64,000 nucleotides of DNA from Mesorhizobium sp. AR02 (GTDB lineage Bacteria > Pseudomonadota > Alphaproteobacteria > Rhizobiales > Rhizobiaceae), in assembly GCF_024746835.1 (NCBI RefSeq), contig NZ_CP080531.1, positions 186,001 to 250,000 of the forward strand. The letters run 5' to 3'. Under the pieces are notes generated by a model. The model did not search any database, had not been told where the DNA came from, and was given only the letters and a program-made list of their open reading frames with translations. This document shows positions 1 to 8,370 of the stretch, in pieces. The position numbers were made by a program, and so were the translations under genes. Within the stretch, counting starts at the first letter, position 1, and the number at the start of each line of letters is the position of its first letter.

Positions 1-1
1 G

Positions 2-568
2 GGCCTGGACCGCAAATGGCGGGTGCAGCCGATGGATTTCGGAGCCCTGATCCCGGCGCTGCAGACCGGCAACATCGACGCCATCGTGTCCCAGTTGTTC
101 ATCAAGCCGGAACGCCAGAAAGTGATCGACTTTTCCGACCCCTACTATCAAAGCGGCCTGGTTGCGGTGACCAGGGCCGACAACACGACCATCAACACAC
201 CCGACGATCTGGCGGGCAAGACAATCGGCACCGAGACGGGCACCATCGCCGTCGATTTCATCAAGGATCACATCAAGGGCGCGACGCTCGACCAGTTGCC
301 GAGCATCAACAACGCCCTGCTCGCTCTCACAGCCGGGCGGACGGATGCCGTGATCTACGACACGCCGGCGTTGATGTATTACGCCAACAATGCCGGCAAG
401 GGCAAAGTCCGGGTCATCCATCCGACGCTGGAAGGCCGCGATGTCGGCATCGGCTTCAAAAAAGGCAGCCCGCTTGTCGCCCCGGCGAATGTGACGCTGG
501 CCGCGATGAAGGCCGACGGGTGCCTGAAGGCGATCCGCGAAAAGTGGTTCGGGCCGGACGCGGCTTAG
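2..568 (+). CDS. Polar amino acid ABC transporter substrate-binding protein (5' end missing)
   Basis: This is the C-terminal 188 residues of a periplasmic binding protein of the SBP_bac_3 (glutamine/lysine-type) family. The frame is open from base 2, so the signal peptide and first lobe lie outside the window. Visible family features are the hinge-proximal stretch DLAGKTIGTETGT, the segment LLALTAGRTDAVIYDTPAL and a C-terminal helix ending in IREKWFG. It would capture an amino acid or opine-like solute and deliver it to the permease encoded 81 bases downstream. The order binding protein, permease, ATPase is the usual one for polar amino acid importers. The substrate cannot be read from the fragment. 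Confidence 0.9.
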   Translation, partial: GLDRKWRVQPMDFGALIPALQTGNIDAIVSQLFIKPERQKVIDFSDPYYQSGLVAVTRADNTTINTPDDLAGKTIGTETGTIAVDFIKDHIKGATLDQLPSINNALLALTAGRTDAVIYDTPALMYYANNAGKGKVRVIHPTLEGRDVGIGFKKGSPLVAPANVTLAAMKADGCLKAIREKWFGPDAA

Positions 569-649
569 GCGGAACTGGCCAACGGTGATGAGACCTTCGT
601 AGCCCTCATCACCGGCTTTTCGCCTCGCGAACGTTAGACTGGATCTCTC

Positions 650-1306
650 ATGACTTTCGATTGGACTGCTGTGTTCGACGCCCTGCCGGATCTGCTGCAG
701 GGGCTCGAAGTGACGATGCTGATTGCGCTTGCCGGCCTTGCCGGAGGCATTGTGGTGGGTGTGCTCACCGGCGTGCTGCTCACCTATGGTGGCTGGCTGG
801 CGCAATCCCCGGCGCAGATCTATGTCGCCTTGATCCGTGGCACGCCGATTACGGTGCAGGTGATGTTCATCTACTTCGCGCTGCCCATCCTGATGAACAT
901 CCGCATCAGCGCGACCAGCGCGGGCATCCTCACGCTGATCATCAATTCAGGCGCCTACAATGCCGAGATCGTTCGCGGCGCGCTCGACAGCGTGGCCACG
1001 GGTCTGCGCGAAGCCGGGCTGTCCATGGGCCTGAGTTTCCGCAAGGTGCTGACCTATGTCATCGCGCCCATTGCGGTCAGGCGCGCTCTTCCCGCCATGG
1101 GCAATCAGCTCGTCTCGGTGGTCAAGGACACGTCCATATTCCTGGTCATCGGTGTCGGCGAGCTGACCCGGCGCGGACAGGAGATCATGTCCGGCAACTT
1201 CCGCGCCGTGGAAATCTGGACGGCCGTGGCGGTGATGTACCTCATCGTCATCAGCATCCTTGCCCTTAGCCTGCGGTTTGTCGAACGGGCGGCGCGTCTG
1301 CCATGA
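650..1306 (+). CDS. Polar amino acid ABC transporter permease (HisM/GlnP type)
   Basis: Inner-membrane permease of 218 residues, the normal length for the HisM/HisQ family. It has about five hydrophobic segments, including residues 22-45, 60-85 and 190-210. The cytoplasmic EAA loop (EAGLSMGLSFRKVL, about residues 121-134) contacts the ATPase. A single permease gene suggests a homodimeric channel. The stop overlaps the start of the ATPase gene by 4 bases (ATGA), so the two are translationally coupled. The gene starts 81 bases after the binding protein, in a space with no strong terminator. Family assignment is firm, substrate unknown. Confidence 0.93.
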   Translation: MTFDWTAVFDALPDLLQGLEVTMLIALAGLAGGIVVGVLTGVLLTYGGWLAQSPAQIYVALIRGTPITVQVMFIYFALPILMNIRISATSAGILTLIINSGAYNAEIVRGALDSVATGLREAGLSMGLSFRKVLTYVIAPIAVRRALPAMGNQLVSVVKDTSIFLVIGVGELTRRGQEIMSGNFRAVEIWTAVAVMYLIVISILALSLRFVERAARLP

Positions 1307-2031
1307 GCATGGTCGAGTTCAAGAAGGTCTCGAAGCAATTCGGCGCGCACCGTGTGTTGCAATCTATCGACCTTGCCGTCGATCGTGGCGAGGTCGCGGT
1401 GGTGATCGGCCCGTCCGGGTCAGGCAAGTCGACCATGCTTCGCTGCATCAACGTGCTGGAGAAGGTGAGCGACGGCGACCTTTTGGTCGACGGCCTCAGC
1501 GTGCTTGGCAACCCGCGCGATATCAGGCGCATCCGGCTCGAGGCCGGCATGGTGTTCCAGCAGTTCAACCTGTTCCCGCATCTGACGGCCATGCAGAATG
1601 TGATGTTCGGCCCGGTCCGCTCACGCGGCAAGAGCAAGGCAGAGGCGCGCGAGATCGCCGCCGCGCTGCTGCAGAAAGTCGGCCTTGGCGACCGGATGAA
1701 CCACTATGCGTCGCAGCTTTCGGGCGGCCAGCAGCAGCGCGTGGCCATTGCCCGTTCGCTTGCCGTCGGACCGAAGCTGATGCTGTTCGACGAGCCGACA
1801 TCGGCGCTTGATCCGGAGTTGCGGCAGGAAGTGCTCAGGGTCATGCAGACACTGGCGATGGAGGGCATGACGATGATCGTGGTGACCCATGAAATGGGTT
1901 TTGCCAAGAAGGTTGGCTCTCGCCTGCTGTTCATGGATGGTGGCCAACTCGTCCACGACGGCAAGCCAACAGACTTGCTGTCGCACCCGCCAAGCGAACG
2001 GTTTCGCGAATTCCTGCAGCACGTTCACTGA
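1303..2031 (+). CDS. Polar amino acid ABC transporter ATP-binding protein
   Basis: ATPase subunit of 242 residues that powers the importer encoded just upstream. Walker A is GPSGSGKST at residues 36-44, the Q-loop lies in VFQQFNLFP, the ABC signature is LSGGQQQR, Walker B is [12 protein letters not shown], and the H-loop histidine is in VVTHEMGFAK. This is the GlnQ/HisP type, with one nucleotide-binding domain and no regulatory extension. The ATG start overlaps the permease stop. A serine hydrolase gene follows after 14 bases and is probably in the same transcript. Confidence 0.95.
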   Translation: MSMVEFKKVSKQFGAHRVLQSIDLAVDRGEVAVVIGPSGSGKSTMLRCINVLEKVSDGDLLVDGLSVLGNPRDIRRIRLEAGMVFQQFNLFPHLTAMQNVMFGPVRSRGKSKAEAREIAAALLQKVGLGDRMNHYASQLSGGQQQRVAIARSLAVGPKLMLFDEPTSALDPELRQEVLRVMQTLAMEGMTMIVVTHEMGFAKKVGSRLLFMDGGQLVHDGKPTDLLSHPPSERFREFLQHVH

Positions 2032-2045
2032 CGGAGCATCCGACC

Positions 2046-3233
2046 ATGATGAAAACATCGGCTTTCAAGGCCGCCTATGGGTTCAACCGCGACGAGGCCC
2101 GGCTCGGCAACTGGCGCGCCGCCCCATGGAATGTCTGGGCGTTCCGTCATGTCAGCGAATTCATCCCGACAGCGCGCATCGCGGCGACGCCTGGCCTGAT
2201 CGAAGATCCGGTCGTCGATCCCGAGGATTTGCTGCGCCAGAAGTTCTCCCTCAACGGTGAAAGGATCACAGTCGCCGAGGCCCTTCGCGAGACCTCAACC
2301 GACGCCATGGTGGTCATGAAATCCGGCCGCATCGTCGCCGACGTCCACGCGCCTGACTTCACCCTGCAGAGCCGGCACATCCTGTTTTCAACCAGCAAAT
2401 CGGTGACCTCGATCGTCGCCGGCATTCTGCGTGATGACGGCTTGCTCGATTTCGATGAACTGGTGCCGCGCTACGTGCCGGAGCTCAAATTCTCGGTCTA
2501 TGGCGATGCGCGGGTGCGCGATGTCCTTGATATGCGGGTGAGCCTGGATTTCGAGGAGGTCTATCACGATCCACACGGCCCCTACGCGCGCTATCGCCGG
2601 GCCGGCCTGCTCGATCCCTGCGAACCCGGCGAAGAGCCTGAAACGGTCGTCGCGTTCATCGCCGGGCTGAAAAAAGGCCAGGGGGACCACGGCGGCGTCT
2701 ATCACTACGCCTCCCCCAATTCCGACGTTCTGGGCTTGATCATCCAGGGCGCTTCTGGGCAGCGTTTTCCGGATCTCGCCTCGGAGCGCCTGTTTCAACC
2801 GCTCGGCGCCAGGCAGGATGCCTATGTCACGGTCGATCGAGCCGGCACACCGCGCACGGGCGGTGGCATCAACATGACGCCGCGCGATCTCGCGCGCATC
2901 GGCGAAATGATGCGGCAGGGCGGCGTCGCCAATGGAAGGCGTATCGTCTCGCAGGCCTGGGTGCACGACACCATCACCGGCGGCTCGTCCAAGGCCTGGT
3001 CCGAAAGCACTTCAGCGAGTTGGCTGCCGCAGGGCCGTTACCACAACAAATGGTATCAGACAGGGACCAGCAACGACGCCTTCTTCGCGCTCGGCATCCA
3101 TGGCCAGTGGCTCTATGTCGATCCGCGGGCCGAGATGGTCATCGCGAAGTTCTCGTCACAGCCCGATGCCATTGTCGACGACGCCAAGGATTTCAATCTT
3201 GCCCTGTTCGATGCGCTGGCGAAGATCGCCTGA
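2046..3233 (+). CDS. Serine hydrolase, beta-lactamase/NylB family
   Basis: Protein of 395 residues in the class C beta-lactamase/penicillin-binding-protein fold family, closest in layout to 6-aminohexanoate-dimer hydrolase-type enzymes. The nucleophile motif SxxK is S115-T-S-K118, the Y-x-S/N element is Y221-A-S223, and a C-terminal LGIHGQW segment fits the HxG/KTG position. No signal peptide is seen, so it is probably cytoplasmic. It starts 14 bases after the ABC ATPase gene with a GGAG ribosome site, so it probably acts on the imported compound, for example by hydrolysing an amide or ester of an amino acid derivative. That role is inferred from context only. Confidence 0.85.
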   Translation: MMKTSAFKAAYGFNRDEARLGNWRAAPWNVWAFRHVSEFIPTARIAATPGLIEDPVVDPEDLLRQKFSLNGERITVAEALRETSTDAMVVMKSGRIVADVHAPDFTLQSRHILFSTSKSVTSIVAGILRDDGLLDFDELVPRYVPELKFSVYGDARVRDVLDMRVSLDFEEVYHDPHGPYARYRRAGLLDPCEPGEEPETVVAFIAGLKKGQGDHGGVYHYASPNSDVLGLIIQGASGQRFPDLASERLFQPLGARQDAYVTVDRAGTPRTGGGINMTPRDLARIGEMMRQGGVANGRRIVSQAWVHDTITGGSSKAWSESTSASWLPQGRYHNKWYQTGTSNDAFFALGIHGQWLYVDPRAEMVIAKFSSQPDAIVDDAKDFNLALFDALAKIA

Positions 3234-3278
3234 ACTTGGCGAGATCGGGCGAACGTCCAACTTCTCGAATGACGCTAA

Positions 3279-4232
3279 TCAATTCGCAGCCGGTTTCTTG
3301 CGTGCGGGATAACCGTTGGCATGCGGTGGTATCGCCTTAAGATAGGCGGCGATGGCGGAACGATCCTCCGGCGTCAGTTCGGCCATGTTGCGCTGCACGT
3401 CGACCATGGCGCCGCCGACGGAATCGAAATCGGGCGTGAAACCGGTTTCGAGGTAGTTGGCGATATCGGCTTCCGACCAGTTGGCGATGCCGCCCTCGCC
3501 CGATGTGATATTCGACACGATGCCGCTGCCTTCGGCGGCCACGGCACCGGCAAGCCATTCACTTTTCTTGGTGCCGCCTGCGAAGTCGCGTGGCGTGTGG
3601 CATTCGCCGCAATGACCAGGCCCCTCGACCAGATAGCGGCCGGCCACCACCGGATCAGGCGCGCCATCGGGCAAGGCAACAACAGGCCGGTCACTGAGAT
3701 AGAGGCGCTTCCACAGGCCGATGCCACGCCTGATGTTGAACGGGAACGCCAGCGAATTGCCCGGCGCCTTGCCGGCGACTGCCGGCAGGGTCTTCAGGAA
3801 GGCGTAGAGATCGGCAATGTCTGATGGCTTCATGCGCGCGTAGGACGCGTAGGGAAAGGCCGGATAGAGATGCTCGCCCGAGGGCGACACGCCCTTCAGC
3901 ATGGCGTTGGCGAGATCCTCGACCGACCACGCACCGATGCCATCCTTTGGGTCTTGCGAAATGTTGGGCGGCACGAAAGTGCCGAACGGTGTCTTGAGTT
4001 CGAGGCCGCCGACGAGCTGAAGCCGCACATCGCCCTGCGAGCCCGGTTTTGCATGGCAGGAGGTGCAGCCACCGGCATAGAAAATGCGCTTGCCGCGACC
4101 CGCGTCGCCCGGCCCGAGTTGCGCCAGTGCCGTCGCGTCAAGCTTGACCGGCGCCGACAGCAGCCAGCCAGCAGCCGCGCCGGCGCCACCCAGAACGAGA
4201 GCCACGCCGACGAGCTTCTTCAGCCATGCCAT
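3279..4232 (-). CDS. Membrane-anchored di-haem cytochrome c
   Basis: Protein of 317 residues with an N-terminal membrane anchor (about residues 4-25) and two class I cytochrome c domains. The haem sites are CTSCH in the first domain and CGECH in the second. The layout matches di-haem cytochromes that pass electrons from periplasmic dehydrogenases to terminal oxidases. The ATG at 4232 (MAWLKKLVG) is preferred over an in-frame ATG at 4283, because the longer form would overlap the upstream cytochrome gene by over 40 bases and add a non-signal-like tail. It lies 8 bases downstream of the other cytochrome gene, so they form a two-gene unit. Confidence 0.9.
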   Translation of the reverse strand: MAWLKKLVGVALVLGGAGAAAGWLLSAPVKLDATALAQLGPGDAGRGKRIFYAGGCTSCHAKPGSQGDVRLQLVGGLELKTPFGTFVPPNISQDPKDGIGAWSVEDLANAMLKGVSPSGEHLYPAFPYASYARMKPSDIADLYAFLKTLPAVAGKAPGNSLAFPFNIRRGIGLWKRLYLSDRPVVALPDGAPDPVVAGRYLVEGPGHCGECHTPRDFAGGTKKSEWLAGAVAAEGSGIVSNITSGEGGIANWSEADIANYLETGFTPDFDSVGGAMVDVQRNMAELTPEDRSAIAAYLKAIPPHANGYPARKKPAAN

Positions 4233-4240
4233 GGCTGAGA

Positions 4241-4678
4241 TCAGCCCTTCTTGACCCTGTAACTCTGATGGCAGGTGCCGCAATCCGAGCCGATGATGCC
4301 GAGTTGCGCCTTCAGCGCATCGACATCGGCGGGAGCTGCTGCGACGGCGGCCTTGACGTCGGCGAGATACTTGTCCCCGGTGGCCTTGAAGCCGGCCATG
4401 TCTTCCCAGATCTTCGGCCCCGCCGTGGTGTCGCCGGCGTCGCTGCCTTTCGGGAACAACGCGTCGGCGTCGAACTTCTCGGCATTCGCCTGCAATGCCT
4501 GGAGTTGCGCTAGCACGGCAGCGGCATCAAAGGGGTCCTCGCCCTTGACTACTTTCGAAATGCCGCCGGCGATCTTTCCACGTTCCTTCATCAGAGCCTG
4601 CCGGTCGAGGATCGGGTCGGCGAAGGCCGCCGAACCGGCGAAGGCGAGCATAGAGATGGCGATGACAAGCTTTCTCAT
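4241..4678 (-). CDS. Cytochrome c' / c556-type protein
   Basis: Small periplasmic cytochrome of 145 residues. A signal peptide covers about residues 1-20 (ends AFADP). The single haem-binding motif CGTCHQSYR sits near the C-terminus, which is diagnostic of the four-helix cytochrome c'/c556 family (class II). It probably takes part in periplasmic electron transfer or nitric-oxide binding. It is the first gene of a two-gene operon with the di-haem cytochrome, which suggests they exchange electrons. Confidence 0.92.
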   Translation of the reverse strand: MRKLVIAISMLAFAGSAAFADPILDRQALMKERGKIAGGISKVVKGEDPFDAAAVLAQLQALQANAEKFDADALFPKGSDAGDTTAGPKIWEDMAGFKATGDKYLADVKAAVAAAPADVDALKAQLGIIGSDCGTCHQSYRVKKG

Positions 4679-4796
4679 TCAATTGGCTCCATGATGAAGG
4701 CATTTCAGGACAGGACGTTAACGGATGCGGCGGACGGAATATTCCTTTGCTCGGACGATTTTTGCCGGGCCTTCGCAGCCACCGACATCGCTCCAG

Positions 4797-4824
4797 AAAA
4801 AGAAAAGCCCCGGATTGCCGGGGC
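4797..4824 (-). terminator. Rho-independent terminator of the superoxide dismutase gene
   Basis: On the minus strand a 7-bp perfect GC stem (GCCCCGG pairing with CCGGGGC, 4-base loop, 4807-4824) is followed by TTTTCTTTTT. It lies 16 bases past the sodB stop codon. This is the clearest intrinsic terminator in the window. Confidence 0.9.
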
Positions 4825-4839
4825 CTTTCTGACGATCGA

Positions 4840-5439
4840 TCACTTCGCCTTTTCGTAGAGTTCCAGCACATGATCCCAGTTGATCAGGCTGTCGACGAAC
4901 GCCTCGAGATATTTCGGGCGGGCGTTGCGGTAGTCGATGTAGTAGGAGTGCTCCCAGACGTCGACGCCGAGGATCGGTGAGGCGCCGTGGACGAGCGGAT
5001 TCTCGCCGTTCGGGGTCTTCGAGATCGCCAGCTTGCCGTCCTTGACCGAAACCCAGGCCCAGCCCGAGCCGAACTGCGTCGTGCCCGCGGCGATGAAATC
5101 AGCCTTGAACTTGTCGTAGCCGCCGAGATCGCTGTCGAACGCCTTTTGCAGCGCGCCCGGCAGCTTGTTGCCGCCGCCGCCCTTCTTCATCCACTTCCAG
5201 AAATGGATGTGGTTGTAGTGCTGGGCTGCATTGTTGAAGAGACCGGCATTCTTGCCGAACGACTGCTTGACCACTTCTTCGACCGACAGGTCGCCCATGC
5301 CGGCTTCCGCGGCCAGCTTATTGCCGTTGTCGACATAGGCCTTGTGGTGCTTGTCGTGGTGATACTCCAGCGTCTCTTTCGACATGTAGGGCTGCAGGGC
5401 CTCATAGTCGTAAGGCAGAGCGGGCAATTCAAAAGCCAT
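4840..5439 (-). CDS. sodB: Superoxide dismutase (Fe/Mn)
   Basis: Superoxide dismutase of 199 residues, normal length for bacterial Fe/Mn enzymes. It converts superoxide to oxygen and hydrogen peroxide. Metal-ligand regions are visible: the N-terminal YHHDKHHKAYV segment, the HFWKWM region and the C-terminal DVWEHSYYIDY motif that supplies an Asp and a His. No signal peptide, so cytoplasmic. A GAGGGAG ribosome site precedes the ATG. Its own terminator follows, and a terminator-like hairpin lies upstream, so it is probably monocistronic. Iron or manganese preference cannot be decided by eye. Confidence 0.96.
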   Translation of the reverse strand: MAFELPALPYDYEALQPYMSKETLEYHHDKHHKAYVDNGNKLAAEAGMGDLSVEEVVKQSFGKNAGLFNNAAQHYNHIHFWKWMKKGGGGNKLPGALQKAFDSDLGGYDKFKADFIAAGTTQFGSGWAWVSVKDGKLAISKTPNGENPLVHGASPILGVDVWEHSYYIDYRNARPKYLEAFVDSLINWDHVLELYEKAK

Positions 5440-5458
5440 GGGTAGTACTCCCTCGTGG

Positions 5459-5483
5459 AAAAATCCGGTGTGGATACCGGATT
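5459..5483 (-). terminator. Terminator-like hairpin between the aminotransferase gene and sodB
   Basis: AATCCGGT pairs perfectly with ACCGGATT (8-bp stem, 6-base loop, 5462-5483), and on the minus strand the stem runs into five T residues. It sits after the aminotransferase gene and 20 bases before the sodB start. It could end the upstream transcript or act as an attenuator in the sodB leader. Confidence 0.6.
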
Positions 5484-5616
5484 AAGATAGGTCTGGATTG
5501 AGCTGGGACAACTCCGGAAGTGAAGCGCCGGTTCCCTTTCTAAGCGGGTTCCAGAAAACTGTCACACGGTTTTCCTGCGGCGAACCGCGCAGCGACAAAA
5601 CGGCCGGGCTGGCGCG

Positions 5617-6495
5617 TCAGCCAGCCGACGTCGAATGCGCCCAGTCCCAATAGAGCTCGCGCGCCTTCTTGGCCACCGGCCCGGGTTGCAAATTGCGATC
5701 CTCGATGCGCGTGATCGGCACCACCTTGGAATGGTTGCCGGTCGAAAAGATCTCGTCCGCTTCGAGGAAATCCCGAACCGACAGTGTCTTTTCCGTCGTC
5801 TTGAACCCATACTCGCCGAGCAGCGTCATCGTGCGCGAGCGGGTAATGCCGGACAGGAAGGTGCCGTTCGGCGCCGGCGTCAGCACATGGCCATCCTTGA
5901 CCAGGAAGATGTTGGAGCTTCCGGTCTCGGCGACATTGCCCAGCATGTCCAGCACCAGCGCATTGTCGAAGCCACGCATCTTGGCTTCGAGGATGGCGCG
6001 GCCATTGTTGGGATAGAGGCATCCGGCCTTGGCGTTGGTCGGCATGGTCTCGATCGTCGGACGCCGGAACGGCGACACCGTCACCGAAAACCCGGTTGGC
6101 GAGATCATCGGCGATTCATAGAGGCAGAGGCAGAAACGGGTCGAAGCGGGATCGGCCGGCACGCCCATATAGCCGCCATGCTCGGCCCAGTACATCGGCC
6201 TGATATAGACCGCTGTCTTGCCGTCGAACTTTTTCAATCCATCCCAGGTCAGCCCGACGATCTGTTCGGGCGACATGTTCGGCTTGAGGCCAAGTGCGAT
6301 CGCCGAGGCGTTCACCCGCCTGGCATGGAGGTCGAGGTCGGGCGCCACGCCCTCGAACCAGCGCGCCCCGTCGAACACGCTGGTGCCCAGCCACATGGCA
6401 TGGCTGCGCGGCCCCAGAATGGCGACATTGCCCTCGTACCAGTCGCCATCGACGAAAGTCCATGTCGCGGATTGCGCCGCTGCCGCCAGTGTCAT
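5617..6495 (-). CDS. Branched-chain-type aminotransferase (PLP fold class IV)
   Basis: Protein of 292 residues of the class IV PLP aminotransferase family, annotated in rhizobia as a branched-chain amino acid aminotransferase. The PLP-binding lysine is in TNAKAGCLYPN (about residue 156). The phosphate-binding segment ETGSSNIFLVKDG and the closing segment ITRSRTM are also present. It would transfer the amino group of Leu, Ile or Val to 2-oxoglutarate. D-amino-acid aminotransferase or 4-amino-4-deoxychorismate lyase are less likely relatives. It is divergent from the dehalogenase gene and has no obvious operon partner. Confidence 0.85.
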   Translation of the reverse strand: MTLAAAAQSATWTFVDGDWYEGNVAILGPRSHAMWLGTSVFDGARWFEGVAPDLDLHARRVNASAIALGLKPNMSPEQIVGLTWDGLKKFDGKTAVYIRPMYWAEHGGYMGVPADPASTRFCLCLYESPMISPTGFSVTVSPFRRPTIETMPTNAKAGCLYPNNGRAILEAKMRGFDNALVLDMLGNVAETGSSNIFLVKDGHVLTPAPNGTFLSGITRSRTMTLLGEYGFKTTEKTLSVRDFLEADEIFSTGNHSKVVPITRIEDRNLQPGPVAKKARELYWDWAHSTSAG

Positions 6496-6651
6496 CGCGT
6501 TATCCCGTTCCGATCAATCTTGTGTGACAACATTGGATGATGCTTTGGCCGCTGCCGTCAACGGGCATAGGGGGAGTTTTGTTGAGGCCAGCGGCGGGCG
6601 CGATGCAATCAAGGCTTGCACCTTGCCCCGCCTCGCCTCAAAACTGTTGCC

Positions 6652-7314
6652 ATGCAATACGCCGCCTATGTTTTCGACGCCTACGGCACGCTGTTCGACG
6701 TGCACGCCGCCGTGCGCCGGCATGCCGATCAGATCGGCCCGGATGGCCAGTTGCTGTCCGAAATCTGGCGCGCCAAGCAGCTCGAATATTCCTGGGTGCG
6801 CACGCTGATGGGCGCCTATGCCGATTTCTGGCAACTGACCGAACAGGCGCTCGACTTCGCCTTGCGCAAGGTCCCTTCGGCAGATCCCGGTCTCAGGTCA
6901 AAATTACTGGAAGCCTACTGGCGGCTGGATTGCTACCCGGAAGTGCCGGCCGTGCTGAAGGCGCTCAAGGCTTCGGGAGCCAGGCTGGCAATCCTCTCCA
7001 ACGGCTCGCCCGAAATGCTGGAAGCGGCGGTCAAGTCCGCCGCGCTCGACCAGGTCCTGGACGACATCTATTCCGTCGATGCGGTGCGGCGCTTCAAGAC
7101 CGATCCGGCGGTCTACGACATGGTCGCCACCGGTTGGCGCCTCTATCCCGGCGCGGTGTCCTTCCAGTCCTCCAATCGCTGGGACATTGCGGGCGCCACC
7201 AAATTCGGCTTCCGCACGGTTTGGATCAACCGCTCCAACCAACCCGAGGAATACCGGGACTTCCCGCCGGCCCTGATCCTGCCAACCCTCGAAGCCTTGG
7301 TGCCCGGCAGCTAG
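6652..7314 (+). CDS. Haloacid dehalogenase, type II (HAD superfamily)
   Basis: HAD-superfamily hydrolase of 220 residues resembling L-2-haloacid dehalogenases. Motif I is FDAYGTLFDVH near the N-terminus (nucleophile Asp), motif II is LSNGSPEML, the motif III lysine is in RFKTDP, and a SSNRWDIAGA segment matches motif IV. It would remove halide from short 2-haloalkanoic acids. The ATG at 6652 (MQYAAYVFDA) is chosen because the family starts just before motif I; an in-frame ATG at 6616 adds 12 non-conserved residues. The true substrate may differ, since many HAD relatives act on phosphates. Confidence 0.87.
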   Translation: MQYAAYVFDAYGTLFDVHAAVRRHADQIGPDGQLLSEIWRAKQLEYSWVRTLMGAYADFWQLTEQALDFALRKVPSADPGLRSKLLEAYWRLDCYPEVPAVLKALKASGARLAILSNGSPEMLEAAVKSAALDQVLDDIYSVDAVRRFKTDPAVYDMVATGWRLYPGAVSFQSSNRWDIAGATKFGFRTVWINRSNQPEEYRDFPPALILPTLEALVPGS

Positions 7315-7482
7315 GGCTGTGGCCCGGGCGCCACAGTGGCGGCGCAGTCACAGCTTCGCCTTTGTTTGTCCACGTTCGGGCCAGAATCGGAACCGCCTAT
7401 CGCGCCAGGTGTTGTCAGGCACCCGCAACGGCGGTCGGCGTATTGACGCTTTGTTGCGATTTGAGTCTTAAAGAAGGCAGTC

Positions 7483-8313
7483 ATGTCCACAACCGAAATC
7501 GAATCCTTTCGCCTGAGCCGTCGCGGCTTCCTCAACGCCGCAGCATTGGGCGCCGCATCGATCGCGGTTTCCGCATGCGCCACTACCGGGCCGGGCCCGG
7601 TCGAGCCGCCACCGCCAACCTATGTCGAGCCGCCGCTTGCCGATTATGCGTCGATGTACGCGGCCGTCAGCGATGGCGACTTCGACCTGCCGGCCATCCC
7701 CGTCGACAGGATCGATCCGCAGTTCCTGCGCCAGATCGTTCCCGACCCGACCGGGCAGAAGCCCGGAACGATCGTCGTCGATACGACAGGCCATTTCCTC
7801 TATCTGGTTCGTCCGGGCGGCCAGGCCATCCGCTATGGCGTCGGTCTCGGCCGCGCCGGCTTCGAATGGTCGGGCGACGCCGTCGTGCAGTGGAAGCAGA
7901 AATGGCCGAAATGGACACCGCCGGATGAAATGGTCGCCCGGCAGCCGGAATTGAAGCAATACAGCGCCGACAATGGCGGCATGCCTGGTGGGCTGAAGAA
8001 CCCGCTCGGCGCCCGCGCGCTCTATCTCTTCCAGGGCAATGTGGACACGCTTTACCGCCTGCACGGCTCGCCGGAATGGCGCTCGATCGGCAAGTCGGTT
8101 TCGTCGGGCTGCGTGCGCCTGATGAACCAGGACATCATCGACCTCTACGACCGTGTACCTTCGAAAACCCCTGTCATCGTGACCAGCGATGCCAGCCAGC
8201 CGATGGTGGCGGCGGCGACGGCGAACCACAAGGCCATTCCGATCGACGCCGGCGTGCCGGACGGATCGGTGCTGCTCGGGCCGGTCAAGGCGATAACGAA
8301 CGCGATCTTCTGA
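7483..8313 (+). CDS. L,D-transpeptidase (YkuD family), TAT/lipoprotein-type signal
   Basis: Exported protein of 276 residues. The N-terminus has a twin-arginine signal (LSRRGFLNAA, from residue 11) that runs into a possible lipobox ending at Cys32 (AVSAC). A Pro-rich linker (about 38-50) leads to the YkuD catalytic domain (about 93-225). The catalytic motif has His194 in HGSPEWRS and Cys210 in SSGCVRL. It forms 3-3 peptidoglycan cross-links or attaches proteins to peptidoglycan in the periplasm. This group is multi-copy in rhizobia, so the individual role is unknown. It is convergent with the CHAT operon. Confidence 0.93.
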   Translation: MSTTEIESFRLSRRGFLNAAALGAASIAVSACATTGPGPVEPPPPTYVEPPLADYASMYAAVSDGDFDLPAIPVDRIDPQFLRQIVPDPTGQKPGTIVVDTTGHFLYLVRPGGQAIRYGVGLGRAGFEWSGDAVVQWKQKWPKWTPPDEMVARQPELKQYSADNGGMPGGLKNPLGARALYLFQGNVDTLYRLHGSPEWRSIGKSVSSGCVRLMNQDIIDLYDRVPSKTPVIVTSDASQPMVAAATANHKAIPIDAGVPDGSVLLGPVKAITNAIF

Positions 8314-8370
8314 TCCGCCCGAGGTGTATATGGCGGCGGTCAAGTGATCGGTTATTCGTCTGGTGGGGTT

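Noticed and set aside
7317..7336. 7-bp hairpin after the haloacid dehalogenase gene as a terminator
   Set aside because: Short stem without a T run on the plus strand; not distinguishable from chance in GC-rich DNA.
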